DNA of 63,137 nucleotides from an uncultured Dehalococcoidia bacterium (GTDB taxonomy: Bacteria; Chloroflexota; Dehalococcoidia; Lucifugimonadales; UBA1127): positions 1 through 63,137 of the forward strand of contig CAJWXP010000009.1 in the NCBI GenBank assembly GCA_913049785.1, read 5' to 3'. Each line of letters opens with the position of its first letter. Positions within the stretch are counted from its first letter, which is position 1. The notes under the pieces are model-generated. The model searched no databases, had not been told where the DNA came from, and saw only the letters and a program-made list of their open reading frames with translations. Of the stretch, positions 55,396-63,137 are shown one piece after another. The translations under genes were made by a program, and so were the position numbers.

Positions 55396-55532
55396 CGTTC
55401 ACCCCTCAATCAGATTCCTGGCCATGAGAGACTGGCCCTTCACCGCATCCAGAACGCACCGGATGAGGGAGCCCAATTCTATTGTCGAGGATTTCGGCTG
55501 TCAACCGACCTCTGTAGCTGCAGACCCATTGC

Positions 55533-55814
55533 TTACAGCCGGTTGCCTGAAGGACTGTACTCCGATGTCAGTTCGCTGGCGCGCTTCCGCCGAGTGTCTT
55601 CGTCTTCGATCTCCTCGAAACAAACGAATGTCGGCCCTTCACGATGCATCCAGTCATACAGGTCAGTGCGGTGGTCAGCGATCTGTTTTTTGAGATTATT
55701 CGTCTGACCAACAAAGATCATCTCCTTCACCACGTTCATGACGCCGTATACGACGGGCTTCTCTTCGAACTCGCCCTTGAAATCTAACGTGGCCTCTCCA
55801 GTGTTGAACGGCAT
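55533..55814 (-). CDS. small GIY-YIG-like protein
   Basis: 93 residues. VVYGVMNVVKEMIFVGQTNNLKKQIADHR resembles the GIY...YIG core and its Arg helix; a Glu near the C-terminus (SEYSPSGN) matches the usual end. The first motif (VYG) and second (FVG) are both non-canonical, so nuclease activity is uncertain. No neighbours on this strand suggest a pathway. Confidence 0.6.
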   Translation of the reverse strand: MPFNTGEATLDFKGEFEEKPVVYGVMNVVKEMIFVGQTNNLKKQIADHRTDLYDWMHREGPTFVCFEEIEDEDTRRKRASELTSEYSPSGNRL

Positions 55815-55966
55815 CTACTATCTCCTTCTGCAACGGTGGCATCTATCATAGCAGGATGGTGCAAGGCACTCTTGTTTATACCCTTTCCAATTCGCTGGCA
55901 AACAAGTAAGATGATTAGAGACCCACCCCTTATCCCTTAAAAATCATTGGCATCGGAGGCCGTACT

Positions 55967-56776
55967 GTGGCGGAACAGGCAGGCAGCTTGAACTTGGGCG
56001 AAGCCATTGAAAGCTTTGTGGGGTCTCAAAAAAATGGTGGAGCGGAAGTCAGGCAGACTCTGTCCCGATTTCTTCGATGGTTCGGCGATGGACGCTCTGT
56101 CGCCACGCTGACCCCTGCCGACATGGAAGCCTATTCAGTAGACGCCTCAACCGAGACACTCAGCGGCAGCGATAGGATTAAAGCCGTACGAGACTTCCTC
56201 CAGTACTCCAAGAAAAATGGCATCATTCAGACCAATCTGGCATTCCACGTGAAGCTCCGCCGTACTCCACGCCAATCGCGCGCACAAGCCGCCCGGCCAT
56301 CAGCAGTCACCGAGGAAATCGTACAGATTACCGCAGAGGGACATGCTGAACTCATCGAGCGCGTCCAGTACCTGAAAGATGAACTGGCCCGCAACTCCGC
56401 CGAGATCGCACGGGCAGCAGCAGACAAAGACGTCAGGGAAAACGCCCCGCTGGACGCTGCAAAGGAATACCAAGCCCAATTGTCCACTCGTCTGCTTGTC
56501 ACAGAAGATACCCTAGGCAAGGCCCAGGTCATTGATAAGAACGCGGCAACCGGCAAGGAAGTCCGTCACGGCAGCGCGTTAAAGCTGCAAGACATCGCCT
56601 CTGGTGAAGTCCTGGAGTGGACGTTGGTTGACCCACGAGAAGCCGATTCCCTGGCCAAAAAGATCTCCACCAGCTCTCCGGTAGGAGAAGCTGTTCTGGG
56701 AAGAAAACTAGGCGACGAGGTTGAAGTCTCCGCGCCAAAGGGCACTGTCCGATACAAGATCACTCACGTTAATTAG
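55967..56776 (+). CDS. greA: GreA-like transcript cleavage factor with N-terminal SAM-like domain
   Basis: 269 residues, GTG start with GGAGG nine bases upstream. Residues about 115-269 are GreA: coiled coil with the acidic tip DKDVRENAPLDAAKEYQ, then the C-terminal FKBP-like domain (VGEAVLGRKLGDEVEVSAPKG). Residues 1-105 resemble the core-binding helical domain of tyrosine recombinases (AIESFVGSQ, LSRFLRWFG, LTPADMEAYS, IKAVRDFLQYSKKNGII). Canonical GreA is about 158 residues. Rescues backtracked RNA polymerase; the extra domain could bind DNA. Confidence 0.85.
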   Translation: MAEQAGSLNLGEAIESFVGSQKNGGAEVRQTLSRFLRWFGDGRSVATLTPADMEAYSVDASTETLSGSDRIKAVRDFLQYSKKNGIIQTNLAFHVKLRRTPRQSRAQAARPSAVTEEIVQITAEGHAELIERVQYLKDELARNSAEIARAAADKDVRENAPLDAAKEYQAQLSTRLLVTEDTLGKAQVIDKNAATGKEVRHGSALKLQDIASGEVLEWTLVDPREADSLAKKISTSSPVGEAVLGRKLGDEVEVSAPKGTVRYKITHVN

Positions 56777-56799
56777 CTCAATTACATAGGACGAGGGAG

Positions 56800-56828
56800 G
56801 GGCCTGCAAATCAGGCCTCTTTTCTTTT
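56800..56828 (+). terminator. intrinsic terminator after greA
   Basis: GGGGCCTG, loop CAAAT, CAGGCCTC followed by TTTTCTTTT. Confidence 0.85.
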
Positions 56829-56899
56829 GGTCGGTGATACCATGCTTTGGCTCTCTCACCTGTGGCAGGTCACTATCTCCGTAACGTCTCTGGAGCTTC

Positions 56900-58141
56900 A
56901 TGGATTCTGAACAACCTGTCCAAACGCCACCACCTGCCGATAATACGATCGGTAGAGCCTTTGCTGCATTCCGTATCCCCAATTACCCCTGGTTGTTCGC
57001 TAACGTCATGTCCAGCTCTTGAGCAAGGTGGCTGGAAGCGTTGGCGCAGGGTTGGTTGATCCCTGAGTTGACCGACTCCCCGTTCTGGGTAGGTTTGTCT
57101 GGCGGTCTTCGGGGCATAGCAGGCAATAATTTTTTCTTCCCGCAGGCGCTCCACTGGACCGGTTCGATAGGCGTCGAGTACTCATGATGGCCCAGGGAAT
57201 CAACGTGGTCCTAGGTGTATCTGTAGGCATTCTCATCGTCACGGGGCAACAACAACTCTGGCACCTTCTGGTAGCAAGCATGTTCACCGGGATCACGCAG
57301 GCGATTCAGGTGCCAGCGCGCCATACCATCCCATACGACCTTGTAGGCCCCAAACGGCTCTTAAACGCTAATGCGTCCAACTTCCTGGCGTTCAGCATCA
57401 TGCGGGGAATCGGGCCTGCGTTGGGCGGTGTCATGGTTGTTACGGTGGGCATCGAAGGGGCCTATTTCCTCATGGCTGCGCTCAGCATCATTGGCATGGC
57501 GTTTCTACTGCCCCTACCAAAGCCGGTGACAATCCCTACAGCCTCTACGCCAATGATCCCAGCGATCCAAGAGGGCCTTGCGTACGCTAGCAAGCCGGGC
57601 CCAGTTCGGTCCATGCTTTCTCTGAGCCTGATTGCAGAGGTCTTTGGCTACTCGCACGCCTACATGATGCCCGTCATCGCCAGAGACGTCCTGGGAGTAG
57701 AGGCAGATGGGCTTGGGTATTTGATGGCGGCGTACGGTGCAGGAGGGTTAATCTCAAACCTGTTTATCGCTAGCAGAGGAGAGAGTCAACGCGCGCGGGT
57801 GGCTACTCCTTGGATCAATTGGGAGCTACGGAGTGCTGCTCATGATGTTTGCAGCGTCTCCCTGGTTTCTCGTCTCTGTGGTGCTCCAGTTTGCGATAGG
57901 TGCTGCTGGCATAGGGTACGACACCACGCAGGCGACGCTACTCCAGACAACTGTTCCTGACTCCGTGCGAGGTCGCGTGATGGGCCTCTACACGTTCACG
58001 CTGGCCTCAACACCGATCGGCGGTCCAGCTTGGTGGGCTTGCTGTACTCATCGGTGCGCCGTTGGCTGTGGGAATCGGCGGAGCCATCCTCACCCTGAAC
58101 GTGATCCGGATGATACCGCTAGGTCGACGGCTTAACGACTA
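56900..58141 (+). pseudogene. degraded MFS_3-type transporter
   Basis: ATG 56900 (GGAG upstream) opens a frame with FAAFRIPNYPWLFANVMSSS, then TGA at codon 41, then continuing similarity ARWLEALAQGWLIPELTDSPFWVGL. Frame changes follow near 57120 (to PLDRFDRRRVLMMAQGINVVLGVSVG), 57800-57812 (to LLLGSIGSYGVLLMMF) and 58021-58055 (to APLAVGIGGAILTL, ending at 58141). The pieces line up in order as one MFS exporter related to the gene at 8.4 kb. Four or more lesions make real decay likelier than sequencing error. Confidence 0.85.
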
Positions 58142-58150
58142 GCGAAGTCC

Positions 58151-59515
58151 TTACCCTTTGTCTTGTCCATAAGGCGGTTCTTTTGCCCCACCCTTTTTAT
58201 CACCCCACCAACGCTGGATGCGGTCAGCCAGTTCCTGTTCATAGCCCTGGCCAGACGGCGTGTAATACCGGTGTCCCTTCAAACGCTCAGGAAGGTTCTC
58301 CATAGCCGCAAAGTGGTCAGGGTAATCGTGGGAGTATTTGTAGCCATCCCCGTGCCCTTCCTTCTTCATCAATCCGGTCACCGGGTTGCGCAGGTGCTTG
58401 GGGACAGGGACGCTTCCGTACTGCCTGACATCCTCACGGGCCTTGTTGAGCGCCACGTATGCGGAGTTCGACTTGGGCGCAGTCGCCAAGTAAACCACGG
58501 CCTCGGCAAGGGGTATCGCGCCTTCAGGCAGGCCGATGAAATGCACGGCTTGCTGAGCGGCGACGGCGATAGCCAATGCCCCCGGCTCCGCCATGCCGAT
58601 GTCTTCTGCCGCAAGGATGATGATCCGCCTGGCGATGAACATGGGTCCCTCGCCGGCTTCTAACATCCTGACCAGCCAGTACACCGCCGCATCGGGATCT
58701 GAGCCCCTCACGGACTTGATGAACGCCGAAATGGTGTCGTAATGTTGGTCGCCACCTTTGTCGTACATCAATGCACGCTGCTGCAACGCATCCTCGACGG
58801 TGGCGAGGGTCACTGTGCGGGTTCCAGCAGCGTCCGGTGTTGTGGCATGAGCAGCCAGTTCAAGGCTGTTCAACGTGGTTCGTGCATCACCGTTGGCAAT
58901 GCCGACCAGCATCTCAAACGCCTCCGGCTCCAGCACGACGTGTAGATTCCCGATGCCTCTGTCCTCATCGGTCAGTGCCCGTTCGACAATGGTCCCGACC
59001 TGCTCATCCGTGAGTTGTTGGAGCGTGTACACGCGGGATCGAGATAACAGTGGAGCGATGACCTCGAACGAGGGGTTCTCTGTAGTAGCGCCGATCAGGG
59101 TTATGGTGCCGTCCTCAACGTAGGGCAGGATGACGTCCTGCTGCGATTTGTTGAAGCGATGGATCTCGTCGACGAAGAGGATGGTGTGCTGACCGGAGAG
59201 GGCCAAGCGTTCTCGAGAGCTCTCCATCACCCGCCTGAGGTCGGCTACGCCTGCGGTGACCGCCGACAGCGATTCAAAGTAGCACTTGGTCTGGGCAGCG
59301 ATGATGTGGGCAAGGGTGGTCTTGCCCGATCCGGGAGGGCCCCAGAGCATCATGGACGGAAGTTGGTCTGACTCTATAGCTTTTCGTAGAACCCTATCGG
59401 GGCCCAGCAGGTGCTCCTGTCCCACAAATTCGTCAAAGTTCCGGGGCCGAAGCCTGGCAGCTAGCGGTGCATCCCTGCCCTGCCTCTGTTGAAGAGCATG
59501 GTCAAACAGGTCAGC
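58151..59515 (-). CDS. rarA: replication-associated recombination protein RarA
   Basis: 454 residues from the GTG at 59515 (GAGGGG upstream); the longer frame adds 12 residues of low-quality sequence. AAA+ ATPase: PRNFDEFVGQEHLLG, Walker A GPPGSGKTT, Walker B LFVDEIHRFNKSQQD, sensor ATTENPSF, then the MgsA C-terminal domain ending RLKGHRYYTPSGQGYEQ. Acts at stalled replication forks. selA lies just upstream on the same strand. Confidence 0.92.
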   Translation of the reverse strand, partial: ADLFDHALQQRQGRDAPLAARLRPRNFDEFVGQEHLLGPDRVLRKAIESDQLPSMMLWGPPGSGKTTLAHIIAAQTKCYFESLSAVTAGVADLRRVMESSRERLALSGQHTILFVDEIHRFNKSQQDVILPYVEDGTITLIGATTENPSFEVIAPLLSRSRVYTLQQLTDEQVGTIVERALTDEDRGIGNLHVVLEPEAFEMLVGIANGDARTTLNSLELAAHATTPDAAGTRTVTLATVEDALQQRALMYDKGGDQHYDTISAFIKSVRGSDPDAAVYWLVRMLEAGEGPMFIARRIIILAAEDIGMAEPGALAIAVAAQQAVHFIGLPEGAIPLAEAVVYLATAPKSNSAYVALNKAREDVRQYGSVPVPKHLRNPVTGLMKKEGHGDGYKYSHDYPDHFAAMENLPERLKGHRYYTPSGQGYEQELADRIQRWWGDKKGGAKEPPYGQDKG

Positions 59516-59621
59516 CACGCCATTCACCCCTCTCTGCCGTTGATGGTGCAAGTGTAGGGTGGAGTGATGGAAGTATCAACGCGGTAGCGGCGAAGATTGG
59601 CCAGCTTTTAACCTGGTTGCC

Positions 59622-60989
59622 CTAGGCGAGAGCAACGCTGACGGCATCGAGCAACTGTGGTTCCTCGTCGAGGGATACCGTGCGAGGGTCAAGAATGACC
59701 TTCTCGTCCTGGACGCGAGCAACGACAGAAGGCGTTCCTTTTCGCAGGCGACGAGCCAATTCCGCAGCCCCGCCGGGAATCCCTTCAGCATCCAACGCCA
59801 GGAGCCACGTGGGCAATGTCTCACCGGGCAGACTGCCGCCGCCGACTGTGGATTCACCTTGGATCGCTGTTCCTCGTTTCCCCACAGTGCGAGCCCAAAT
59901 GGCAGCTCTCTCCTGCAATTCCTCATTTGTGGAGGCGATCATGGCCCAGACCGGGACTTTCTCCGTGGCCTCACCCTTCAGGTAGTGCACCAGCGTAGCC
60001 ATGAGGGCTGCGAGGCTGAGCTTATCTATGCGGACAGCGCGGGCCAGCGGGTGTCGCGCCATGCGTTGGATGACCTCAGCCTTGCCCACTGCGATGCCCG
60101 CCTGGGGGCCGCCCAGGAGTTTATCGCCGGAGAAGAGGGCCACGTCAGAACCTGCGGCGATACTCTCTTGGGGCGTTGGCTCATGGGCCATACCGTACTC
60201 TGCTGTGTCCAGCAAGCAGCCACTCCCCAGGTCATGGAGAAGCAGAAGTTCATGTTGATGGGCGAGGGTCACCAGGTCAGCTAGCTCCGGGGCGTTGGTA
60301 AACCCCACGACCTTGAAGTTGGAAGCATGCACAGACAGGAAAGCCGCAGTCTGTGGTGTGATGGCGTTCTCGAAATCGCGTGGGTACGTCCGGTTGGTCG
60401 TCCCCACTTCCACAAGCGAAGCCCTGGACTGACTTAACACTTCCGGCACACGGAAGCCGCCGCCGATTTCCACAGCCTCGCCACGAGAAACGATAACTTC
60501 ACGCCCTGTGGCCAGGGACGACAACGCTAACAGCATGGCGGAAGCGTTGTTGTTGACCACCATTGCGGCTTCTGCGCCGGTAAGCTGGCGTAGCAACTCC
60601 TCCACATGGCTGTGTCGGGAACCGCGTTCGCCCTCCGCCAGGTCGTATTCAAGGTCAGAGTAGCCTTCAGCTACGCGACGTATCGCGCTGAGCGCATCGC
60701 CGCTGAGGGGTGCACGCCCAAGGTTGGTGTGGATGACCACGCCGGTGGCGTTGATGACTGGCTGAGGGCGAGGATGCCAGAGGTCACGGGCGTGTTCGAC
60801 AACTGCTGCTGCCAAGGCTTTTGAACCAGGTGCCTCAGCGCCGCCCTTGATAGCAGCTCTGGCGGAATCCAGCTGATGGCGGACCAGGCTGGTCACAGTG
60901 TCCTGGGGCAGCACGTCTGCAAGCTCCTTCAACTCCGGCAGAGCCAGAAGCTTATCGACACTGGGGAGATTGCGATATGCCTGAGTCAC
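59622..60989 (-). CDS. selA: L-seryl-tRNA(Sec) selenium transferase
   Basis: 455 residues, GTG start. Converts Ser-tRNA(Sec) to Sec-tRNA(Sec) using selenophosphate. PINATGVVIHTNLGRAPLS near 78-96, MVVNNNASAMLLAL, and the PLP Lys K290 in FSGDKLLGGPQAG are all present, and length is normal. No selB, selC or selD is seen in the window, so the rest of the Sec machinery is elsewhere. Explains the UGA codon in the NHL-repeat protein at 20.5-22.0 kb. Confidence 0.96.
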   Translation of the reverse strand: MTQAYRNLPSVDKLLALPELKELADVLPQDTVTSLVRHQLDSARAAIKGGAEAPGSKALAAAVVEHARDLWHPRPQPVINATGVVIHTNLGRAPLSGDALSAIRRVAEGYSDLEYDLAEGERGSRHSHVEELLRQLTGAEAAMVVNNNASAMLLALSSLATGREVIVSRGEAVEIGGGFRVPEVLSQSRASLVEVGTTNRTYPRDFENAITPQTAAFLSVHASNFKVVGFTNAPELADLVTLAHQHELLLLHDLGSGCLLDTAEYGMAHEPTPQESIAAGSDVALFSGDKLLGGPQAGIAVGKAEVIQRMARHPLARAVRIDKLSLAALMATLVHYLKGEATEKVPVWAMIASTNEELQERAAIWARTVGKRGTAIQGESTVGGGSLPGETLPTWLLALDAEGIPGGAAELARRLRKGTPSVVARVQDEKVILDPRTVSLDEEPQLLDAVSVALA

Positions 60990-61055
60990 AGTCGCTGGCC
61001 TCCATATCGAACGGGCGAGACTTTTCTCTGGTTATAGCTGAGAAAAAGGAAACAC

Positions 61056-61709
61056 CTAGAGTATCTCTTTGGCCTGCTTGGCGTTCTTTGGTGTTTGCTG
61101 TTTATCGGTATTGAATTGGCCTGTAAGGAAGCTGCGCAGAACATTCCCTAGCAACGTCACATCCATAGTCTCAGGATCAACCAACTTGTGAAGTACTAGA
61201 CCATCACCGATGCACACAAGCAGGAGCGCAACAGCCTTGCTATCAAGAGTCGGGGCAATCTCTCCAGACTCCTGGCCCTGGCGAACCATCTCTGCTAGAC
61301 CGAAGGCCACATCTGACCATGTATCCTTCAGAATCCGCTTCATCCGCTTGTTACTGAGAGCGTCTGCCCATATCTGAGGCCTAATACGGGATTCCGAAGC
61401 AGGGTCTTCTCGCTCGAGTTCTTTGTAAAAGTCTGCAAACATCTGATCGATGCTAACAACCGCACCACCCAACAACGATGCTGTCTCCATCCGGACAGCC
61501 CTAGACTGTCTCTTCTTCATGGCAGCCTCTTCAATAATGTCCTCTTTGCTATTGAAGTAGGTATAGAGAGCGCCGGGGCTGACCCCTGCCTCCGTTGCCA
61601 CATCCAACATCGTGGTCTTTTGGAACCCCTTCTGAGAGAAGCAGGTCATAGCTGCATCGATGACGTGGTTACGCCGCTCGTCAAAGCTGGCTTTAGGTAT
61701 CCTTGGCAT
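61056..61709 (-). CDS. TetR family transcriptional regulator
   Basis: 217 residues. HTH: TMLDVATEAGVSPGALYTYFNSKEDIIEEA at residues 33-62. The C-terminal ligand domain is unassigned. Divergent from the Rieske gene at 61877; the shared upstream region carries a direct repeat (separate entry), so it may control itself and that gene. Confidence 0.88.
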   Translation of the reverse strand: MPRIPKASFDERRNHVIDAAMTCFSQKGFQKTTMLDVATEAGVSPGALYTYFNSKEDIIEEAAMKKRQSRAVRMETASLLGGAVVSIDQMFADFYKELEREDPASESRIRPQIWADALSNKRMKRILKDTWSDVAFGLAEMVRQGQESGEIAPTLDSKAVALLLVCIGDGLVLHKLVDPETMDVTLLGNVLRSFLTGQFNTDKQQTPKNAKQAKEIL

Positions 61710-61714
61710 GTAAC

Positions 61715-61756
61715 TACCCTCTATTCAACCTGACTAGATTCACCATTACCCTCTAT
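61715..61756. promoter_or_regulatory. candidate TetR operator (10-bp direct repeat)
   Basis: TACCCTCTAT occurs at 61715-61724 and again at 61747-61756, 32 bp apart (about three helical turns), immediately upstream of the TetR start. Confidence 0.4.
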
Positions 61757-61876
61757 GGTATCACGTGCACGGCCACTCCATCGGCACAGTAACCATTCGT
61801 TCATGTCGGTGCTGTAGTGATAAGGTGGCGAGACTCGAATAGGCTCCAAATTCCAAACCGATCGAGGGAATCCCGC

Positions 61877-62188
61877 ATGGCCTACATTGCCCTGGACAAG
61901 AAGGTATCTGACGTTCCTGAGGATGGTATGACGCTGGCAAAAGCAGGGGAGACGTTCGTGTTGCTCTCCAGCGTCGACGGTGAGATCTACGCGACTTCAC
62001 GTTCATGCCCCCACGCTGGGGCTGCGCTGAACTATGGGTTCTTGGAGGGCAGTGAGGTGAGGTGCCCGCTCCACGGGGCGATGTTCGATGTGATAACCGG
62101 TGATATCGTCATGGGCCCGGCGTCCCACGGTCTCCGCTGTTTTACAGTGAAGATCGAAGGCGAGGACATCCTCATCGAGGAGGGCTAA
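61877..62188 (+). CDS. Rieske 2Fe-2S protein (ferredoxin-type)
   Basis: 103 residues from ATG 61877 (GAGGGA seven bases upstream); the longer frame lacks an RBS. Cluster ligands C44, H46 (SCPHAG) and C63, H66 (CPLHGAMF). Single-domain, soluble; resembles NirD or dioxygenase ferredoxins. Stop codon sits in a GGGCTAAGCCC palindrome. No oxygenase or reductase partner is adjacent. Confidence 0.88.
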   Translation: MAYIALDKKVSDVPEDGMTLAKAGETFVLLSSVDGEIYATSRSCPHAGAALNYGFLEGSEVRCPLHGAMFDVITGDIVMGPASHGLRCFTVKIEGEDILIEEG

Positions 62189-62202
62189 GCCCTCCACCCA
62201 AG
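62179..62202. repeat. palindromic repeat, copy 4
   Basis: GGAGGGCT-A-AGCCCTCC with the stop codon of the Rieske gene in its centre, followed by ACCCAAG, matching copies 1 and 3. Confidence 0.6.
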
Positions 62203-62240
62203 TTCCACTACAGAGCAGCTACGGCCAAATTGGGTAGAGG

Positions 62241-62714
62241 TTAGGCAGCGATGAGCTTGTCTGCTACTGCCTTTGAGCGCATGTCTCCCGCAGCGTCCAG
62301 GTGGGCCTTGATGGACTCCAGCGCAGCGTCAAGAAGCTTCGGGGAGACCTTCTGAGAAGCTGCATCGTGGTTCGCCTCAGACAGCAGGTCACAGACGTTC
62401 TCGCGGATTTGGTTATATGCCCACTCAAGCTGGTCAGCGACGGCGACTATGCCGTCTGGCATCGCTCGTTGTGAGTTGTTCGGGTGTGAGGAATCGTAGC
62501 CGCCAGCATGCCAGTGGCCCTGGGTATCGTGACAATCGAAGCGCATGATCTCCTGGTTTCCCACATCAATACCTATCGTGGGGCCGCCGCACGCCATACC
62601 CCGGATGACCACGATCCTTATCGGCCACACATAGGCCGCAACCTGTCCATCCTCAGACAGGGGAACGCGTAACTCCGCACCAAGATATTTTTCGCCATCT
62701 CGCTTGACTGCCAT
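62241..62714 (-). CDS. uncharacterised conserved-looking protein
   Basis: 157 residues. No signal or TM. Central His/Cys-containing stretch RFDCHDTQGHWHAGGYDSS, then helical C-terminus (VADQLEWAYNQIRENVCDLL). The HWHAGGY block suggests a metal or ligand pocket but I do not recognise the family. Co-directional with the ccm genes. Confidence 0.55.
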   Translation of the reverse strand: MAVKRDGEKYLGAELRVPLSEDGQVAAYVWPIRIVVIRGMACGGPTIGIDVGNQEIMRFDCHDTQGHWHAGGYDSSHPNNSQRAMPDGIVAVADQLEWAYNQIRENVCDLLSEANHDAASQKVSPKLLDAALESIKAHLDAAGDMRSKAVADKLIAA

Positions 62715-62745
62715 GATGGTTTCCTCCCCTAGTTACGTTTTGTAG

Positions 62746-62976
62746 CTACTGAGCTTTACCGTCCTCTATGGACTCTCGCAGTGCATCGATCTCACGTTTG
62801 AGGTCGGCCTGCTTCCGTGTCATGAAAAAGGCGTAGACGAAGAAGGCAACCCAGGTCACCACGAATACGGCGAACAGGAAGGGAAGGAATTCTTCGCCCT
62901 CTGTGTGGTTTGCCCCCAGCATCGCCGGGACAAGGAGTGTCACTAACCCTACCAAAAGAGTAAGACGCTTAGGCAT
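62746..62976 (-). CDS. ccmD: CcmD-like small membrane protein
   Basis: 76 residues. N-terminal hydrophobic segment, then a second TM (FLFAVFVVTWVAFFVYAFFMTRKQ) and a charged C-terminal helix (LKREIDALRESIED), the pattern of CcmD. Its ATG overlaps the end of the upstream ccmC-like gene. Adapter in haem delivery for cytochrome c maturation. Confidence 0.7.
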   Translation of the reverse strand: MPKRLTLLVGLVTLLVPAMLGANHTEGEEFLPFLFAVFVVTWVAFFVYAFFMTRKQADLKREIDALRESIEDGKAQ

Positions 62977-63137
62977 GACTGTATCGTAGCCTTTCTATCT
63001 GGGATTCTTGTCGTCGTAAATTATAACGCTCCATCAAGAGGTAGGCGAACAGCGTAGTGAAGGCCAATAGCCCTACCAGGAACGCCACAACCATCTTACC
63101 TTCCAACGATCCCTCGTCGGCCAGGAGGCCAACCACC
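62969..63137 (-). CDS. ccmC: CcmC/CcsA haem-handling protein, 3' end only
   Basis: The last 55 codons are present; the gene continues beyond the window. Final TM segment and tail read MVVAFLVGLLAFTTLFAYLL, then MERYNLRRQESQIERL, like the end of CcmC/CcsA proteins. Overlaps ccmD by 8 bp. Confidence 0.6.
   Translation of the reverse strand, partial: VVGLLADEGSLEGKMVVAFLVGLLAFTTLFAYLLMERYNLRRQESQIERLRYSHA

Noticed and set aside
57020-57022. In-frame TGA in the MFS gene as a second selenocysteine
   Set aside because: No Cys is expected at this transporter position, and the gene carries several other lesions, so a nonsense change is likelier.

Overview
The window reads as a chromosomal segment of a bacterium, most likely a member of the Chloroflexota (SAR202 or Dehalococcoidia-like). 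This is inferred from the mix of Gram-positive-style RNA leaders (Leu T-box, L10 leader, TPP riboswitch), the split glycine decarboxylase (gcvPA/gcvPB), frequent GTG and TTG starts, a FabL-type enoyl reductase, a geranylgeranyl-reductase-family flavoprotein, and a reductive-dehalogenase-like Fe-S protein without an export signal. I could not run a phylogeny, so the phylum is an inference. The organism appears to decode UGA as selenocysteine: selA lies at 59.6-61.0 kb, and a thioredoxin/NHL-repeat protein at 20.5-22.0 kb has an in-frame TGA exactly where its family has the first active-site Cys.

Layout. 1-2.0 kb: AT-rich stretch with a degenerate LytM-like secreted protein and an ORF remnant, bounded by tRNA-Gly (possible island edge). 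2.1-6.5 kb: glycine cleavage operon gcvT-gcvH-gcvPA-gcvPB. 6.7-12.4 kb: small membrane protein, cmk, plsC, an MFS exporter, plsX, fabG, fabL (lipid precursor supply). 12.4-16.3 kb: orphan molybdenum hydroxylase subunit, YgfZ-like protein and an A-type Fe-S carrier. 16.4-20.5 kb: thiamine-type ABC importer under a TPP riboswitch with a clear terminator platform. 20.5-22.0 kb: the selenoprotein. 22.2-26.6 kb: two MFS carriers, a hydrolase and a beta-hydroxyacid dehydrogenase. 26.7-32.9 kb: radC, zinc-ribbon protein, rplL, rplJ, rplA, rplK, nusG, secE, rpmG, tuf, tRNA-Thr, tRNA-Tyr. 33.3-43.7 kb: DUF3179 lipoprotein, RNB-family exoribonuclease, galE, isoprenoid reductase, two glycosyltransferases, RdhA-like protein. 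42.3-47.4 kb: truB, rbfA, infB, rnpM/ylxR, nusA. 47.7-51.2 kb: Leu T-box, an unrecognised 247-residue gene, leuS. 51.3-58.1 kb: broken DUF4389 gene, S9 and M42 peptidases, small regulators, a GreA with an extra N-terminal domain, and an MFS pseudogene. 58.1-63.1 kb: rarA, selA, a TetR regulator, a Rieske protein, and ccmD/ccmC.

Five genes carry frameshifts or nonsense codons: the hydrolase at 23.6 kb, radC, the DUF3179 gene, the DUF4389 gene and the MFS gene at 56.9 kb. Several lesions are single-base changes, some in short homopolymers, so sequencing error has to be separated from real decay. A family of palindromic intergenic repeats sits at gene ends, often overlapping stop codons.
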